From the NCBI RefSeq assembly GCF_013343715.1, contig NZ_JABUNR010000004.1, positions 62,001 to 126,000 on the forward strand: a stretch of DNA of 64,000 nucleotides, in the 5' to 3' direction. Shown piece by piece: positions 17,127 through 25,541 of the stretch (positions are counted from its first letter, which is position 1; the number at the start of each line of letters is the position of its first letter). Position numbers and translations under genes: made by a program. The notes under the pieces are model-generated. The model was not told the DNA's origin, made no database searches, and saw nothing but the letters and a program-made list of their open reading frames with translations. The stretch comes from Mesobacillus harenae. Lineage in GTDB: Bacteria > Bacillota > Bacilli > Bacillales > Cytobacillaceae.

Positions 17127-17236
17127 AAAGGTAAGAGAACCCACTGCTTTGTTTCCGGTCAAGTATCAATGATTGTTCGGAGGCTTTCATTAAAATTGCT
17201 CTTTGAAAAAACGGCTGAAAGTGGGGACGGAAGGCA

Positions 17237-17800
17237 ATGGATGAAAAGAAACTAATCGACAGTGCAAAAAAAGGAGATGAACGTGCGTTTGCAGCCTTAT
17301 TTCAGGAAAACTATCCTTTTTTGGTTAAATACCTGATTAAGATAACGATGAACTCTCACATTGCAGAAGAAATTGCCCAAGGGACAATGGCAAAATGCGT
17401 GGAAAAAATTCATCTATATAATGGCAACGCAAAATTCTCCTCTTGGCTTATTTCAATCGCAACTAATTTATATATTGATCAGTTACGGAAACAAAAACAT
17501 GAACAAAATTGGCAGAAGGACGAGTCTGCTAGGCGAAAACTGCAGTGGCAGCTTGAAAGCAGAAAAGAAGAATGGACAGATGCTCTAACTGCTCTTGGTA
17601 AGTTAGCTCCGGCTGCTAGGGTTTCTATTGTGTTAAAGCACTATTACGGTTATTCGTATGATGAAATTGGCCGCTTTCTTAATATATCCCCAGGGACAGT
17701 GAAATCAAGAGTCCATCACGGTTTACTTACTGTTAGAAAGGAGTTGGCAGCAGATGGCGGATCAGAAAAAATTTCCTCCAGACGACCAGCAGGAAAATGA
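17237..17800 (+). CDS. sigY: ECF sigma factor, SigY-like
   Basis: A 187-residue extracytoplasmic-function sigma factor. Region 2 (about 20-95) includes AEEIAQGTMAKCVEKIH and FSSWLISIATNLYIDQLRKQK; region 4 (about 115-175) ends with YGYSYDEIGRFLNISPGTVKSRVHHGL, the helix-turn-helix that reads the -35 element. The next genes (YxlC-, YxlD- and YxlE-like) match the B. subtilis sigY operon, which supports the assignment. The ATG follows GGACGGAAGG. Autoregulation is suggested by the promoter at 17099. The signal that activates SigY is unclear even in B. subtilis. Confidence 0.75.
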   Translation: MDEKKLIDSAKKGDERAFAALFQENYPFLVKYLIKITMNSHIAEEIAQGTMAKCVEKIHLYNGNAKFSSWLISIATNLYIDQLRKQKHEQNWQKDESARRKLQWQLESRKEEWTDALTALGKLAPAARVSIVLKHYYGYSYDEIGRFLNISPGTVKSRVHHGLLTVRKELAADGGSEKISSRRPAGK

Positions 17801-18104
17801 GAAAGAGCTTTTAAGTACGATTTCTGAAATCTCAGAGGGTTTAAATAAACTTGAAAAGATAGTTCCTGACCAGTCTCCGCAGTTGGATTGGTTTGAATAT
17901 ATGATTTATTCTCAAAAACAGCAGTACAGGAAAAGGCTCGTAAAAGAATTAGCTGTATTCCTATTTATTGCCCTGTTTATAGTTGGAGGGATGCTGTTTA
18001 CAATTCTGGAAATGCCTAAGTTGTTTCTAATGCTTCAAGGTGCAGTCATTGTTTTTATAGTTCTTTATGGAAGCATTCGGATAAAAAAGCAGGTGAACAT
18101 GTGA
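17754..18104 (+). CDS. yxlC: YxlC-like membrane protein, probable anti-sigma
   Basis: A 116-residue protein with a cytoplasmic N-terminal half, where LDWFEYMIYSQKQQYRKRL stands out, and two membrane segments (about 66-84 and 90-108). It resembles YxlC, which with YxlD restrains SigY in B. subtilis. Its start at ATG 17754, with AAAGGAG nine bases before, overlaps the end of the sigma gene by 47 bases, indicating translational coupling, which fits a sigma/anti-sigma pair. Confidence 0.7.
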   Translation: MADQKKFPPDDQQENEKELLSTISEISEGLNKLEKIVPDQSPQLDWFEYMIYSQKQQYRKRLVKELAVFLFIALFIVGGMLFTILEMPKLFLMLQGAVIVFIVLYGSIRIKKQVNM

Positions 18105-18313
18105 TGAAAGAGGACTTAACACCAGTTCAGATGACTGTTTTACTAGTTTTTACTGCTGTAATCTTGCTTTGTCAGAGTATTTTCTTATTCTTAAACGCTA
18201 GGAAGCACGGACATAATTATTGGTTATGGGGAATTGTTGGGCTAATTCAGGCACCTGTTCCTCTTATTATATACCTGCTGTTTGTAAGGAAAATTTGGAG
18301 GAAAAGCTATTAG
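18104..18313 (+). CDS. YxlD/YxlE-like small membrane protein
   Basis: A 69-residue protein with two membrane helices joined by a NARKHGHNYWLWGIVGLIQ loop typical of PLDc_N-type small membrane proteins such as YxlD/YxlE. The ATG overlaps the upstream stop codon (TGATG) and AGGTGAACATGTG provides the ribosome site. By position it probably helps hold SigY inactive at the membrane; this is inferred from the B. subtilis operon. Confidence 0.65.
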   Translation: MKEDLTPVQMTVLLVFTAVILLCQSIFLFLNARKHGHNYWLWGIVGLIQAPVPLIIYLLFVRKIWRKSY

Positions 18314-18336
18314 CAATAATAAGGGGCGGTGGTGTA

Positions 18337-18540
18337 ATGAAAAACTACAAGCAGCTGTTGCTAACAGCTGCTATGGCAGGTCAGGTTATTGCCATAATAA
18401 TGCTGTTCATTAATATTAGGGCAGCAATATGGCTTTATTCAATTTATCTAATTTTATTTCTGGGTGTTTTTCTGCTGCTTATAAAAGAAAGAAGAAATGA
18501 GAAAAAGGAGGATGAAAAACATGATCATAGTGACTACTGA
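18337..18540 (+). CDS. Small membrane protein of the SigY-like operon
   Basis: A 67-residue protein with two membrane helices (about 7-26 and 30-49) and a highly charged C-terminus ending in histidine- and acid-rich KHDHSDY. AAGGGGCGGTGG supports the ATG at 18337; the frame stays open further upstream but overlaps the previous gene. Possibly the third negative-regulator component; the function is not established. Confidence 0.6.
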   Translation: MKNYKQLLLTAAMAGQVIAIIMLFINIRAAIWLYSIYLILFLGVFLLLIKERRNEKKEDEKHDHSDY

Positions 18541-18835
18541 TTTCGTGCCAGGTGCAGATATCAAGGAATTAAAAGGTTTCGTTAAAGGCAGTACCGTTCA
18601 ATCTAAACATATCGGTAAAGATATTTTGGCCAGTCTGAAAACAATTGTCGGAGGAGAAATCCAGGAATATACCGATATGATGACAGAGGCTAGGCAAAAA
18701 GCAATATCAAGAATGGTGAAAAACGCCGAGGACAAAGGAGCAAATGCAATTATATGCGTCCGGCTCGAAACATCGGCGATTATGGCAAATGCATCAGAAA
18801 TCATTGCTTACGGCACAGCGGTTTTCGTGGAATAA
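18521..18835 (+). CDS. YbjQ/UPF0145-family protein
   Basis: A 104-residue soluble protein of the YbjQ family: it begins MIIVTTDFVPG, continues with GSTVQSKHIGKDI, then has TEARQKAISRMVKNAEDKGANAI, the strand-helix pattern forming pentameric rings in known structures. Function is unproven, sometimes called heavy-metal-binding. ATG 18521 follows AAGGAGG at nine bases and overlaps the previous gene by 20 bases, so it is part of the sigma operon. B. subtilis has ABC-transporter genes at this position instead. Confidence 0.8.
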   Translation: MIIVTTDFVPGADIKELKGFVKGSTVQSKHIGKDILASLKTIVGGEIQEYTDMMTEARQKAISRMVKNAEDKGANAIICVRLETSAIMANASEIIAYGTAVFVE

Positions 18836-18933
18836 ATGGCAGTTGACGCTTTTGAAAGGGAAATGGAGCTAACCCCAACAGAAAAAAACCGAGCCCTTAC
18901 TTTGCAACATGAATTCACTCAAATTAATCAGGT

Positions 18934-19269
18934 TTAGTGAACAATCGACGGGGTCTCAACTGTTAAAACTGAACGAAAATAGCTCTTTAAGATAAGCCAT
19001 CTAGCAGGGTAGGAAAAGATAAAATCTTCCCATATTTCATACGAGTGAATGATAAGATAGTCTAACTCAACCCTGTTAAGGCGAAGATCATATAAAAGTG
19101 CATGGGGAATCGTATAATAGCTATTCAATTGATAGGAATTTAAGGTCACAGCCTCAATGTTATGCGAATTCAAGAAAAGTTTTAATTCAGTCTCCTGCAT
19201 TAGAATGCTCTCCTCCCGGCTTAATCCTGTTAAAACGGGCCGTTCGTTAATTAGGTAGATTCCTTTCAA
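18934..19269 (-). CDS. Hypothetical protein
   Basis: A 111-residue cytoplasmic protein, not recognised. It contains an acidic N-terminal helix (SREESILMQETELKLFLNS) and alternating hydrophobic strands. The TTG start is supported by a strong AAGGAGG nine bases upstream. It is convergent with the sigma operon and alone. Confidence 0.6.
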   Translation of the reverse strand: MKGIYLINERPVLTGLSREESILMQETELKLFLNSHNIEAVTLNSYQLNSYYTIPHALLYDLRLNRVELDYLIIHSYEIWEDFIFSYPARWLILKSYFRSVLTVETPSIVH

Positions 19270-19459
19270 GTTAACCAGCCTCCTTAGACAATATTATCTT
19301 TATGGCCAGTTGGCTAAGGAAAAATACTATCATTTACCTTGTTAGAGTCGACTGTACTAATCTTCACAAAATATTGCTAATTTTTTTAAGAACGGCTTTG
19401 CCCTATGTGATAACTTAAAAATAGATGGATACATGTATTCACAAAAGGGGGTTCTTTTA

Positions 19460-19543
19460 ATGGAGGAGTATTCAATTACGCTGAGCATCGCGAGTATAAT
19501 GGTTCTTTTTTATTTCATTGGTTACACTATTTATAAAGCCTGA
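19460..19543 (+). CDS. 27-residue membrane micro-protein
   Basis: A micro-ORF reading MEEYSITLSIASIMVLF and ten further residues: short acidic N-terminus, one hydrophobic helix, ending YKA. AAAAGGGGG lies about eight bases before the ATG and a good terminator follows at 19575. Both flanks support it as an independent small transcript between the hypothetical gene and fumC. Confidence 0.5.
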   Translation: MEEYSITLSIASIMVLFYFIGYTIYKA

Positions 19544-19574
19544 AAAGGAACTTAAAGATTAGAATATTGTTAGT

Positions 19575-19618
19575 AAAAGCTAAAGCCCTGCCGCCCGGGG
19601 TTTTAGCTTTATTTTTTT
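19575..19618 (+). terminator. Intrinsic terminator
   Basis: AAAGCTAAAGCCC pairs with GGGGTTTTAGCTTT and runs into a T-rich tail. Confidence 0.85.
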
Positions 19619-19753
19619 CTCAAGAAAAGTGAAATTTAAAAACCCATTATTTTGCAATTTTAACCTGAAGAGTTATTCTATTGGTATAAACGACTTAAAT
19701 ATATAAAACAGGGAAAAGAAGAACGTATAATCCGAAAATAGGAGGCGTCCGCT

Positions 19754-21133
19754 TTGGCAGAATTTCGAATTGAAAAGGACACACTTGGTGAAGTAAGGGT
19801 ACCGGTTGATAAGTATTGGGGGGCCCAGACCCAGCGGAGTAGAGAGAATTTTAAAATTGGTGAGGAGAAAATGCCCAAGGAAATCGTCTATGCGTTTGCT
19901 CAGGTCAAGAAGGCAGCGGCTGCAGTAAATGTACAGTCTGGCAAACTGTCAGATGAAAAAGGATCTGCAATTTCTATGGCCTGTACTGAGATAATCGAAG
20001 GGAAGTTTGATGCTCATTTTCCGCTTTCGGTCTGGCAAACAGGGAGTGGTACACAAACCAATATGAACGTAAACGAAGTTGCTGCAAGAAGAGCAAATGA
20101 GATTCTCGCAGAGTCAGGATTAACTGTAACTATTCATCCGAATGATGATGTAAACATGTCACAGAGTTCAAACGATACATTTCCGACGGCTATGCATATC
20201 GCTGCAGTAAAAGGCTTGGCAGAACAGCTGCTTCCTGCGCTTCAAGCTTTAAAAAGCACACTTAAACTTAAGGAAGCGGCTTTTAATGAAGTGATTAAAA
20301 TAGGACGGACACACCTTCAGGATGCTACTCCCTTAACGCTAGGCCAGGAGATCAGCGGCTGGAGGGCGATGTTAGAAAAAGATGAAAAAATGATTACAGA
20401 TACTCTTGTTTATCTTCAAGATCTTGCGATTGGCGGAACTGCTGTAGGAACAGGTATTAACGCGGAAAAAAACTTTGGCAGCAAGGTTGCTGAAAAAATT
20501 CATAAGCAAACAGGATATCCTTTCCGCTCTTCAGAAAACAAATTTCAGGCACTGACGAGTCATAATGAATTGGTTCACGCACATGGCAGTCTCAAAGCAC
20601 TGGCTGCTGATTTAATGAAAATAGCCAATGATGTTCGTTGGCTTGCAAGTGGGCCTCGAAGTGGAATAGGTGAAATATCAATTCCTGCTAATGAGCCGGG
20701 AAGCTCGATCATGCCTGGGAAGGTTAATCCTACCCAAAGTGAGGCATTGACAATGATTTCTTGCCAGGTAATTGGCAACGATACCACAATTGGGATGGCT
20801 GCCAGCCAAGGTAATTTTGAATTGAACGTATTCAAGCCAGTTATTATTTATAATTTTATGCAAAGTGTAAAGCTTCTAGCAGAGGGGATGAGATCTTTCA
20901 ATGACAAGTGTGCAATCGGAATCGAAGCAAACCTGGACATTATTTCTGGTCATGTTGAAAAATCCCTGATGCTTGTAACTGCATTGAATCCCCACATTGG
21001 ATATGAAAAGGCAGCTCAAATTGCAAAGTTTGCTTTTAGTGAGAACCTTACTTTGAAAGAAGCTGCTGTTCAAAGCGGTTTCTTATCTGAGGAACAATAT
21101 GATGATTGGGTAAAGCCAGAAAAGATGATTTAA
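19754..21133 (+). CDS. fumC: Fumarate hydratase, class II
   Basis: A 459-residue, iron-independent fumarase interconverting fumarate and L-malate in the citric acid cycle; a homotetramer. Family motifs are clear: [31 protein letters not shown], and the fumarase/aspartase signature [13 protein letters not shown] near residue 315. The length equals that of B. subtilis CitG. The start is TTG, chosen because AGGAGG lies at 19740-19745. Monocistronic. Confidence 0.97.
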   Translation: MAEFRIEKDTLGEVRVPVDKYWGAQTQRSRENFKIGEEKMPKEIVYAFAQVKKAAAAVNVQSGKLSDEKGSAISMACTEIIEGKFDAHFPLSVWQTGSGTQTNMNVNEVAARRANEILAESGLTVTIHPNDDVNMSQSSNDTFPTAMHIAAVKGLAEQLLPALQALKSTLKLKEAAFNEVIKIGRTHLQDATPLTLGQEISGWRAMLEKDEKMITDTLVYLQDLAIGGTAVGTGINAEKNFGSKVAEKIHKQTGYPFRSSENKFQALTSHNELVHAHGSLKALAADLMKIANDVRWLASGPRSGIGEISIPANEPGSSIMPGKVNPTQSEALTMISCQVIGNDTTIGMAASQGNFELNVFKPVIIYNFMQSVKLLAEGMRSFNDKCAIGIEANLDIISGHVEKSLMLVTALNPHIGYEKAAQIAKFAFSENLTLKEAAVQSGFLSEEQYDDWVKPEKMI

Positions 21134-21161
21134 GTGCCGCACCTAACTCGGCCAGTTAAAA

Positions 21162-21183
21162 GCCCCCTTCGAAGGAAGGGGGC
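21162..21183 (-). terminator. Hairpin terminator (leftward)
   Basis: GCCCCCTTC pairs with GAAGGGGGC. Read leftward it is followed by TTTTAAC, so it can end the spore-protein transcript; on the right strand there is no T run, so termination of fumC is less certain. Confidence 0.6.
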
Positions 21184-21274
21184 AATCCAAAATATGAAAT
21201 TTTTTATGAATTAGCCGAAAGGTTCTTGGGTTAATCTTTTTAAATCGGCCATTAACAAATGCTGCTAGAAAATC

Positions 21275-21478
21275 TTAACGAGATTGTCCGCTCATCTGCT
21301 GTTGTGCCATTGAGACAAGACGTTTAGTGATCTCTCCACCTACTGAACCATTTGCGCGTGAAGTTGTGTCAGCTCCTAATTGAACACCAAACTCTGAAGC
21401 AATTTCCAATTTCATTTGGTCGATCGCTTGTTGAGCACCTGATACAAGTAGCTGGTTTGAATTAGATTGATTTGACAT
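21275..21478 (-). CDS. Alpha/beta-type small acid-soluble spore protein
   Basis: A 67-residue DNA-binding protein that coats spore DNA. It shows the family pattern: [48 protein letters not shown] in sequence order, with the germination protease cleavage region at EIASEFGV. The expected sigma-G control could not be confirmed because no clean sigma-G promoter was found. GAGGAGATG lies before the start. Twenty-six bases upstream of the start lies a tRNA-like element on the same strand. Confidence 0.96.
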   Translation of the reverse strand: MSNQSNSNQLLVSGAQQAIDQMKLEIASEFGVQLGADTTSRANGSVGGEITKRLVSMAQQQMSGQSR

Positions 21479-21504
21479 CGTAACATCTCCTCATTTTTAT
21501 TTTA

Positions 21505-21566
21505 TGGTTGGGTTAGCCGGGATTGCACCGGCTCGCAAAATAGCTGCCTTACTAAGGCTTAACCCA
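21505..21566 (-). ncRNA. tRNA-like structure with encoded CCA
   Basis: Read leftward, 62 nt fold as a tRNA: 7-pair acceptor stem TGGGTTA/TAACCCA, discriminator A, then CCA; a five-pair D-arm-like hairpin (GCCTT-AGT-AAGGC, 21558-21546); and a perfect 5-pair T arm GCCGG-TGCAATC-CCGGC (21532-21516) whose loop differs from the TTCRANY rule mainly at one base. Between them only 13 nt replace the anticodon arm and variable loop, so it cannot decode normally. It ends 26 nt before the spore-protein start codon. Confidence 0.75.
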
Positions 21567-21730
21567 GTAAATTAATAATAAGAAGCTTATTTAATAATGT
21601 ATTATTGATAATTTGAGAGAAAATATACGGCTCTGGAGAAGGCAATTCTTTCCTCTAGATTCCCGTAGGTACATACCTTGGCCAAAAAACACATAAACTA
21701 CTAACGAATAAACAGAAGGGAATGTGAAAG

Positions 21731-21973
21731 ATGGGGATGTGCCCTTTATGCAACGGATTCAGGAATGTCGATGTAGCTTGTCCATCTTGCGGGAGCAAGA
21801 TGGAAAACACGGGGAAAGAAATGGATTATTATGATGATTACAGTGCATACATGCCAATTGATCAGATGAAACTATTTGATGGGTATCCGAATGATTTTAA
21901 AAATGGGGAGTGCCCACATTTATTCAAATGTCCTTCATGTGGGAAAGATAAAATCGAAATGATCAAAGAATAA
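21731..21973 (+). CDS. Small double zinc-ribbon protein
   Basis: An 80-residue protein with four CxxC pairs: CPLC, CPSC, then CPHLFKCPSC near the C-terminus, consistent with one or two zinc ribbons. The middle is acidic and tyrosine-rich (YYDDYSAYMP). GAAGGGAATG precedes the ATG. Function unknown. Confidence 0.7.
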   Translation: MGMCPLCNGFRNVDVACPSCGSKMENTGKEMDYYDDYSAYMPIDQMKLFDGYPNDFKNGECPHLFKCPSCGKDKIEMIKE

Positions 21974-22002
21974 AAACCCCATCATTCTTGATGGGGTTTG
22001 TT
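21973..22002. terminator. Bidirectional terminator
   Basis: AAACCCCATCA pairs exactly with TGATGGGGTTT around TTCT; lies between the zinc-ribbon gene and convergent msmX. Confidence 0.9.
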
Positions 22003-22015
22003 GCATTACTAGCTA

Positions 22016-23113
22016 TTAACGAATTCTTTGTTCTGTCTCAGCATCAAAAAAGTGAACCTTGTTCATATCGAATGCTAGCTCCATTGTTTCGCCAGGCTGG
22101 ATATCTGTACGGGAATCAATTCTTGCTACAAAATCTTGCCCTTCGTATGTGGAGTATACCATAGTCTCAGCACCTGTAAGTTCAGCAACATCAACATGTG
22201 CTTGAATTTTAGAACCTTGAGATGCTTCAATGAAAACCGGCTCATCGTGCAAGTCTTCAGGTCTTGCACCAAGGATGATAGTCTTGCCAACATATCCCTG
22301 TTCCCTAAGGGCTTTCATCTTTCCTTCAGGTACAGCTATTGAACCATTACCAACCACAAACTTCCCTTCTTCAAGCTGCCCGTTAAAAAAGTTCATAGAA
22401 GGTGAACCGATAAAACCGCCAACAAATACATTTTCAGGCTTTTCGTAAACGTCCTTTGGAGCACCGACCTGCTGGATGATTCCATCCTTCATAACGACAA
22501 GGCGGGTTGCCATAGTCATCGCTTCAGTTTGGTCATGAGTAACGTATATAGTCGTCGTATTTAAGCGGCGGTGAAGCTTAGCGATTTCAGCACGCATTTG
22601 AACACGAAGTTTAGCATCAAGATTAGATAGCGGCTCGTCCATTAGGAAGACCTTCGCATCACGAACAATTGCCCGGCCAAGAGCAACACGCTGGCGCTGT
22701 CCACCCGATAGAGCTTTCGGTTTGCGGGAAAGGTATGGTTCTAGTCCAAGAATTTTTGCAGCTTCTTTAACACGACGATCAATTTCATCTTTAGCAAACT
22801 TGCGAAGCTTTAATCCAAACGCCATGTTATCGTAAACAGTCATATGCGGGTAAAGCGCATAGTTTTGGAAGACCATTGCGATATCGCGGTCCTTTGGCGG
22901 CACGTCGTTTACGCGCTTGCCATCGATAAAGAAGTCACCCTTTGATATTTCCTCGAGTCCTGCAATCATTCGCAAGGTAGTAGATTTTCCACAGCCTGAG
23001 GGGCCGACGAAAACGATAAACTCCTTATCTTGTATGTGGAGGTTGAAATCGCTTACAGCAGTGACTTTATTGTCATATAACTTATAAATATGTTCTAACT
23101 TTATCTCAGCCAT
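22016..23113 (-). CDS. msmX: Multi-sugar ABC transporter ATPase MsmX
   Basis: A 365-residue ATPase that energises several carbohydrate ABC importers. Walker A GPSGCGKST is at about 37-45, the signature LSGGQRQRVALGRA at about 135, Walker B VFLMDEPLSNLD at about 155, and HDQTEA with the switch histidine after it. The C-terminal OB-type domain (from about 240, GARPEDL) is typical of the MalK/UgpC group. It stands without permease genes, as MsmX does in B. subtilis, where it serves many importers. TATTTCCTCCTAG reversed gives its ribosome site. Confidence 0.92.
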   Translation of the reverse strand: MAEIKLEHIYKLYDNKVTAVSDFNLHIQDKEFIVFVGPSGCGKSTTLRMIAGLEEISKGDFFIDGKRVNDVPPKDRDIAMVFQNYALYPHMTVYDNMAFGLKLRKFAKDEIDRRVKEAAKILGLEPYLSRKPKALSGGQRQRVALGRAIVRDAKVFLMDEPLSNLDAKLRVQMRAEIAKLHRRLNTTTIYVTHDQTEAMTMATRLVVMKDGIIQQVGAPKDVYEKPENVFVGGFIGSPSMNFFNGQLEEGKFVVGNGSIAVPEGKMKALREQGYVGKTIILGARPEDLHDEPVFIEASQGSKIQAHVDVAELTGAETMVYSTYEGQDFVARIDSRTDIQPGETMELAFDMNKVHFFDAETEQRIR

Positions 23114-23347
23114 TTATATTTCCTCCTAGAGGGATAATGTATTATTTTTAGTTTAATCGAACCTGAAGCGAAGAACTACGGACATTGTGCACAAATTTTA
23201 TGTAAGCCCTTTTATGCAGTTTGCAATTACCCTAAAAAGGAGGGATTTTATGAATTAGACAAAAGAAAGCTTTCAGATTAACGTTTCTTCTAAAAAGACA
23301 GCGCTATAAGACACCCTTCTAACAGAGTTGGGTTCTTAAAAAACAAT

Positions 23348-24244
23348 TTAATCTAATTCTAGAAGAAGGCAGGAAAGGTAAACAGTTATAGCTCCATTGA
23401 AATCCTTAAGGTTGATTCCGGTCTTTTCCATGAATTTATCCAGCCTATATTGCAGGGTATTACGGTGTATATATAGTTTTTTTGAAGCCAATGAGGCATT
23501 AGAATTGTTCTCCAGGAACACTTTAAGTGTTAAGGTAAGTTCCTTATCCTCTCGAATGTGTTCGAGAATGTCCCTTGAAACAATTTCTTTCATTTCATCT
23601 GGAATATTAACATTCAGCCAGGCAGGAAATATCTTTTCAAAAGTTAGTAGTCTTTCCCGAGAAAATAGTCTTAATCCCTTGGAAAAGACGGTTTGTTCGG
23701 ATTGGAATGCTTTCCGAAGAGTCTCACTTGTTTTTCGGTACTTTCCTAATAGAAATGTAATTTGAGTAAAGAAATCACCTTCAAATGCTGCTGCGATCGA
23801 AAGTAAGTCCTCTTCAGTAATTAACGGGTCCTTTTGTTCTTCAACAATTACTCCTTTGTTTTCCTCAAGCCAAATTACATGACAGTGGTCTGGAAAAAGA
23901 TTTTTAAATGCTTCAGCAATTTCACGCTGGTTTAGCTCATTTTTTTCGTATCTAAAATGGATAAATCTTACAATTTTATTTTCTGAACCTGGTAACCCTT
24001 TGCCCTGAATCAGAAAGTTATACCAATCGCTAGCTTTGCCGTACATCTTGGAAGAGGGAAGTTGATAATGATCAAAAAGGGTCTGTAGCAATTCAACTTG
24101 CCCTGGCTCTAAATCTGTCTGAGGGATTCCAATCCACGTTTGGGCCTTGTTATCCTTGAACCAGTAAAACCCCGCTATGTGTTTTTCTGTCAAATCTTCT
24201 GTTATAATAGCATTTGAAAACATTATTTTAAGTTTATTAATCAT
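23348..24244 (-). CDS. yxkF: PucR-type helix-turn-helix regulator (YxkF-like)
   Basis: A 298-residue regulator. The first 230 residues have no clear known fold; the last 65 contain the PucR/CdaR-type helix-turn-helix (ASLASKKLYIHRNTLQYRLDKF, then FNGAITVYLSCLLL). In B. subtilis a PucR-type gene, yxkF, lies next to msmX, so orthology is likely. GAGGACTATAA supports the ATG. It is upstream of msmX in the same direction with a 230-bp gap and may regulate it; that link is inferred. Confidence 0.75.
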   Translation of the reverse strand: MINKLKIMFSNAIITEDLTEKHIAGFYWFKDNKAQTWIGIPQTDLEPGQVELLQTLFDHYQLPSSKMYGKASDWYNFLIQGKGLPGSENKIVRFIHFRYEKNELNQREIAEAFKNLFPDHCHVIWLEENKGVIVEEQKDPLITEEDLLSIAAAFEGDFFTQITFLLGKYRKTSETLRKAFQSEQTVFSKGLRLFSRERLLTFEKIFPAWLNVNIPDEMKEIVSRDILEHIREDKELTLTLKVFLENNSNASLASKKLYIHRNTLQYRLDKFMEKTGINLKDFNGAITVYLSCLLLELD

Positions 24245-24394
24245 TTATAGTCCTCATATTTCATGGATTTGTTTAGCTTTATTATAACAGCTGAGATGCC
24301 TTGAAAAACACAGCTCTTGTAACAAAGAGGTAATCAAACGCCAAAATATAACAATATATGTAGTATCCGATAATTAATGAAAGAGGTGCAGGTT

Positions 24395-24655
24395 ATGGAT
24401 TATTCACCAGAAATGAAAAATCGTCTTAAACGCCTTGAAGGACAAGTACGAGGGGTCATTCGTATGATGGAGGAAGAAAAAAACTGTAAAGACGTTGTGA
24501 CTCAACTATCAGCTGTTCGCTCTGCAGTCGACCGAGCGATCGGATTTATTGTTGCTAAGAACCTTGAGGCCTGTATCAGAGCTGCCGAGGATGAAGGCAA
24601 AAGTACTGAAGACGCCGTTCAGGAAGCTGTAAATATGATTGTAAAAAGCAGATAA
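24395..24655 (+). CDS. CsoR/CstR-family repressor (persulfide-sensor type)
   Basis: An 86-residue all-helical DUF156 repressor. A cysteine in EEKNCKDV and another in KNLEACIRAAEDEG are present, but the copper-site histidine of CsoR, expected before the second cysteine, is an asparagine. That two-cysteine pattern fits CstR/YrkD-type reactive-sulphur sensors better than copper sensors. The ATG at 24395 follows AGAGGTG; an upstream in-frame ATG lacks a ribosome site. No sulphur-detoxification genes are adjacent, so its targets are elsewhere or it is only self-controlled. Confidence 0.85.
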   Translation: MDYSPEMKNRLKRLEGQVRGVIRMMEEEKNCKDVVTQLSAVRSAVDRAIGFIVAKNLEACIRAAEDEGKSTEDAVQEAVNMIVKSR

Positions 24656-24690
24656 GACACCACATCCAACTGGATGGGTGTCTTTTTTTA
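24654..24690 (+). terminator. Intrinsic terminator
   Basis: AAGACACC-CATCC pairs with GGATGGGTGTCTT (one bulge), followed by a T run. Confidence 0.9.
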
Positions 24691-24780
24691 GAAATAATAG
24701 GCTCAACCGCACTTTCGTGTTTCTTATTACAGGTCGGTTCATTCAGCCCTATTTGGGTTTATGTCCCTGGTGATAAATTA

Positions 24781-24966
24781 CTATTTAACTGAATTAGGGG
24801 GGGCTTCCTGCTCAAGTGTTCTAGCTTCTTCGATATTAACAGAATCTTGCCTTCCATGAACAGAGCCACCCGAAAGACCTTCATTAATCATCCGGTCTTC
24901 ATCGAGAAAGGCTTTATTTTTCCCCTCAAACCTCGTATCCTTTGCAGCCTTTTTCTGGTTCCTCAC
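24781..24966 (-). CDS. Small hydrophilic protein, unknown function
   Basis: A 61-residue highly charged protein, probably unstructured, with a basic first third and acidic remainder; GGSVHGRQDS in the middle. The GTG start has an AAAGGAGAGATAAT ribosome site. Its composition resembles minor small spore proteins of Bacillus, but no family is recognised. Confidence 0.55.
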   Translation of the reverse strand: MRNQKKAAKDTRFEGKNKAFLDEDRMINEGLSGGSVHGRQDSVNIEEARTLEQEAPPNSVK

Positions 24967-25075
24967 ATTATCTCTCCTTTCTGACCTAATTAATAATCAT
25001 AGGTTACCGGAAAGATTGGGAAGTCATACATCCCAGAGAGATTAGAAAAGGAAATTAAGAACCTTTAATATATCG

Positions 25076-25288
25076 TTATTTATCATAAACATGGTAAAGC
25101 ATTAATTCATGAATCTGGCTTTCCAGCTTACTTTGTGATTCAGCATCAGGCTTATTAGATGTCCATTCAATTTTTCCGTCTTGGTGATAGATTCCCATAA
25201 GTTTCTTTTTATGAAAATAAAGTGAAAACCGCCATCCAGGCAGCTGAGCATTATCAAATAAAGGCTTAAATTGAAAATGTGTGATCAT
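25076..25288 (-). CDS. yheE: YheE-family protein
   Basis: A 70-residue protein matching the YheE family in length and pattern: ITHFQFKPLFDN at the start, PGWRFSLYFHKKKLMGIYH and DGKIEW. In B. subtilis yheE follows yheD and yheC; here it is in the same position but separated from the last YheC/D-type gene by about 600 bp holding a repeat insertion and a terminator. Function unknown, with a sporulation-linked context. Confidence 0.85.
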   Translation of the reverse strand: MITHFQFKPLFDNAQLPGWRFSLYFHKKKLMGIYHQDGKIEWTSNKPDAESQSKLESQIHELMLYHVYDK

Positions 25289-25541
25289 GATTTTCCCTCC
25301 CTATTTATATTGTAACTCGATTGGTGACTGGAATCACAGTTAAAAATATTTAGATGATGAATTTCTATAATAAAATAGTGGAGTGGGTGATTCATCTATT
25401 TATAGGAGGTTTGCATAGTATATACAATGATTGGGCAGAGGGATTGGCGCGGCGGGCTTAAATAAATACAAGAGGGTGTCCCAAAAGGTACCAACTTTTG
25501 GGCACCCTCTAAATTTTTAGGAAAGCTTGTAAAAATGGTCC

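Noticed and set aside
18836..18937. 33-codon ORF after the YbjQ gene
   Set aside because: The frame is open and follows closely, but there is no ribosome site and it overlaps the end of the convergent gene; not enough support.
21541..21640. Sigma-G promoter for the spore-protein gene
   Set aside because: A CATTATTA -10-like box is present, but no matching -35 at correct spacing was found, so no promoter is reported.
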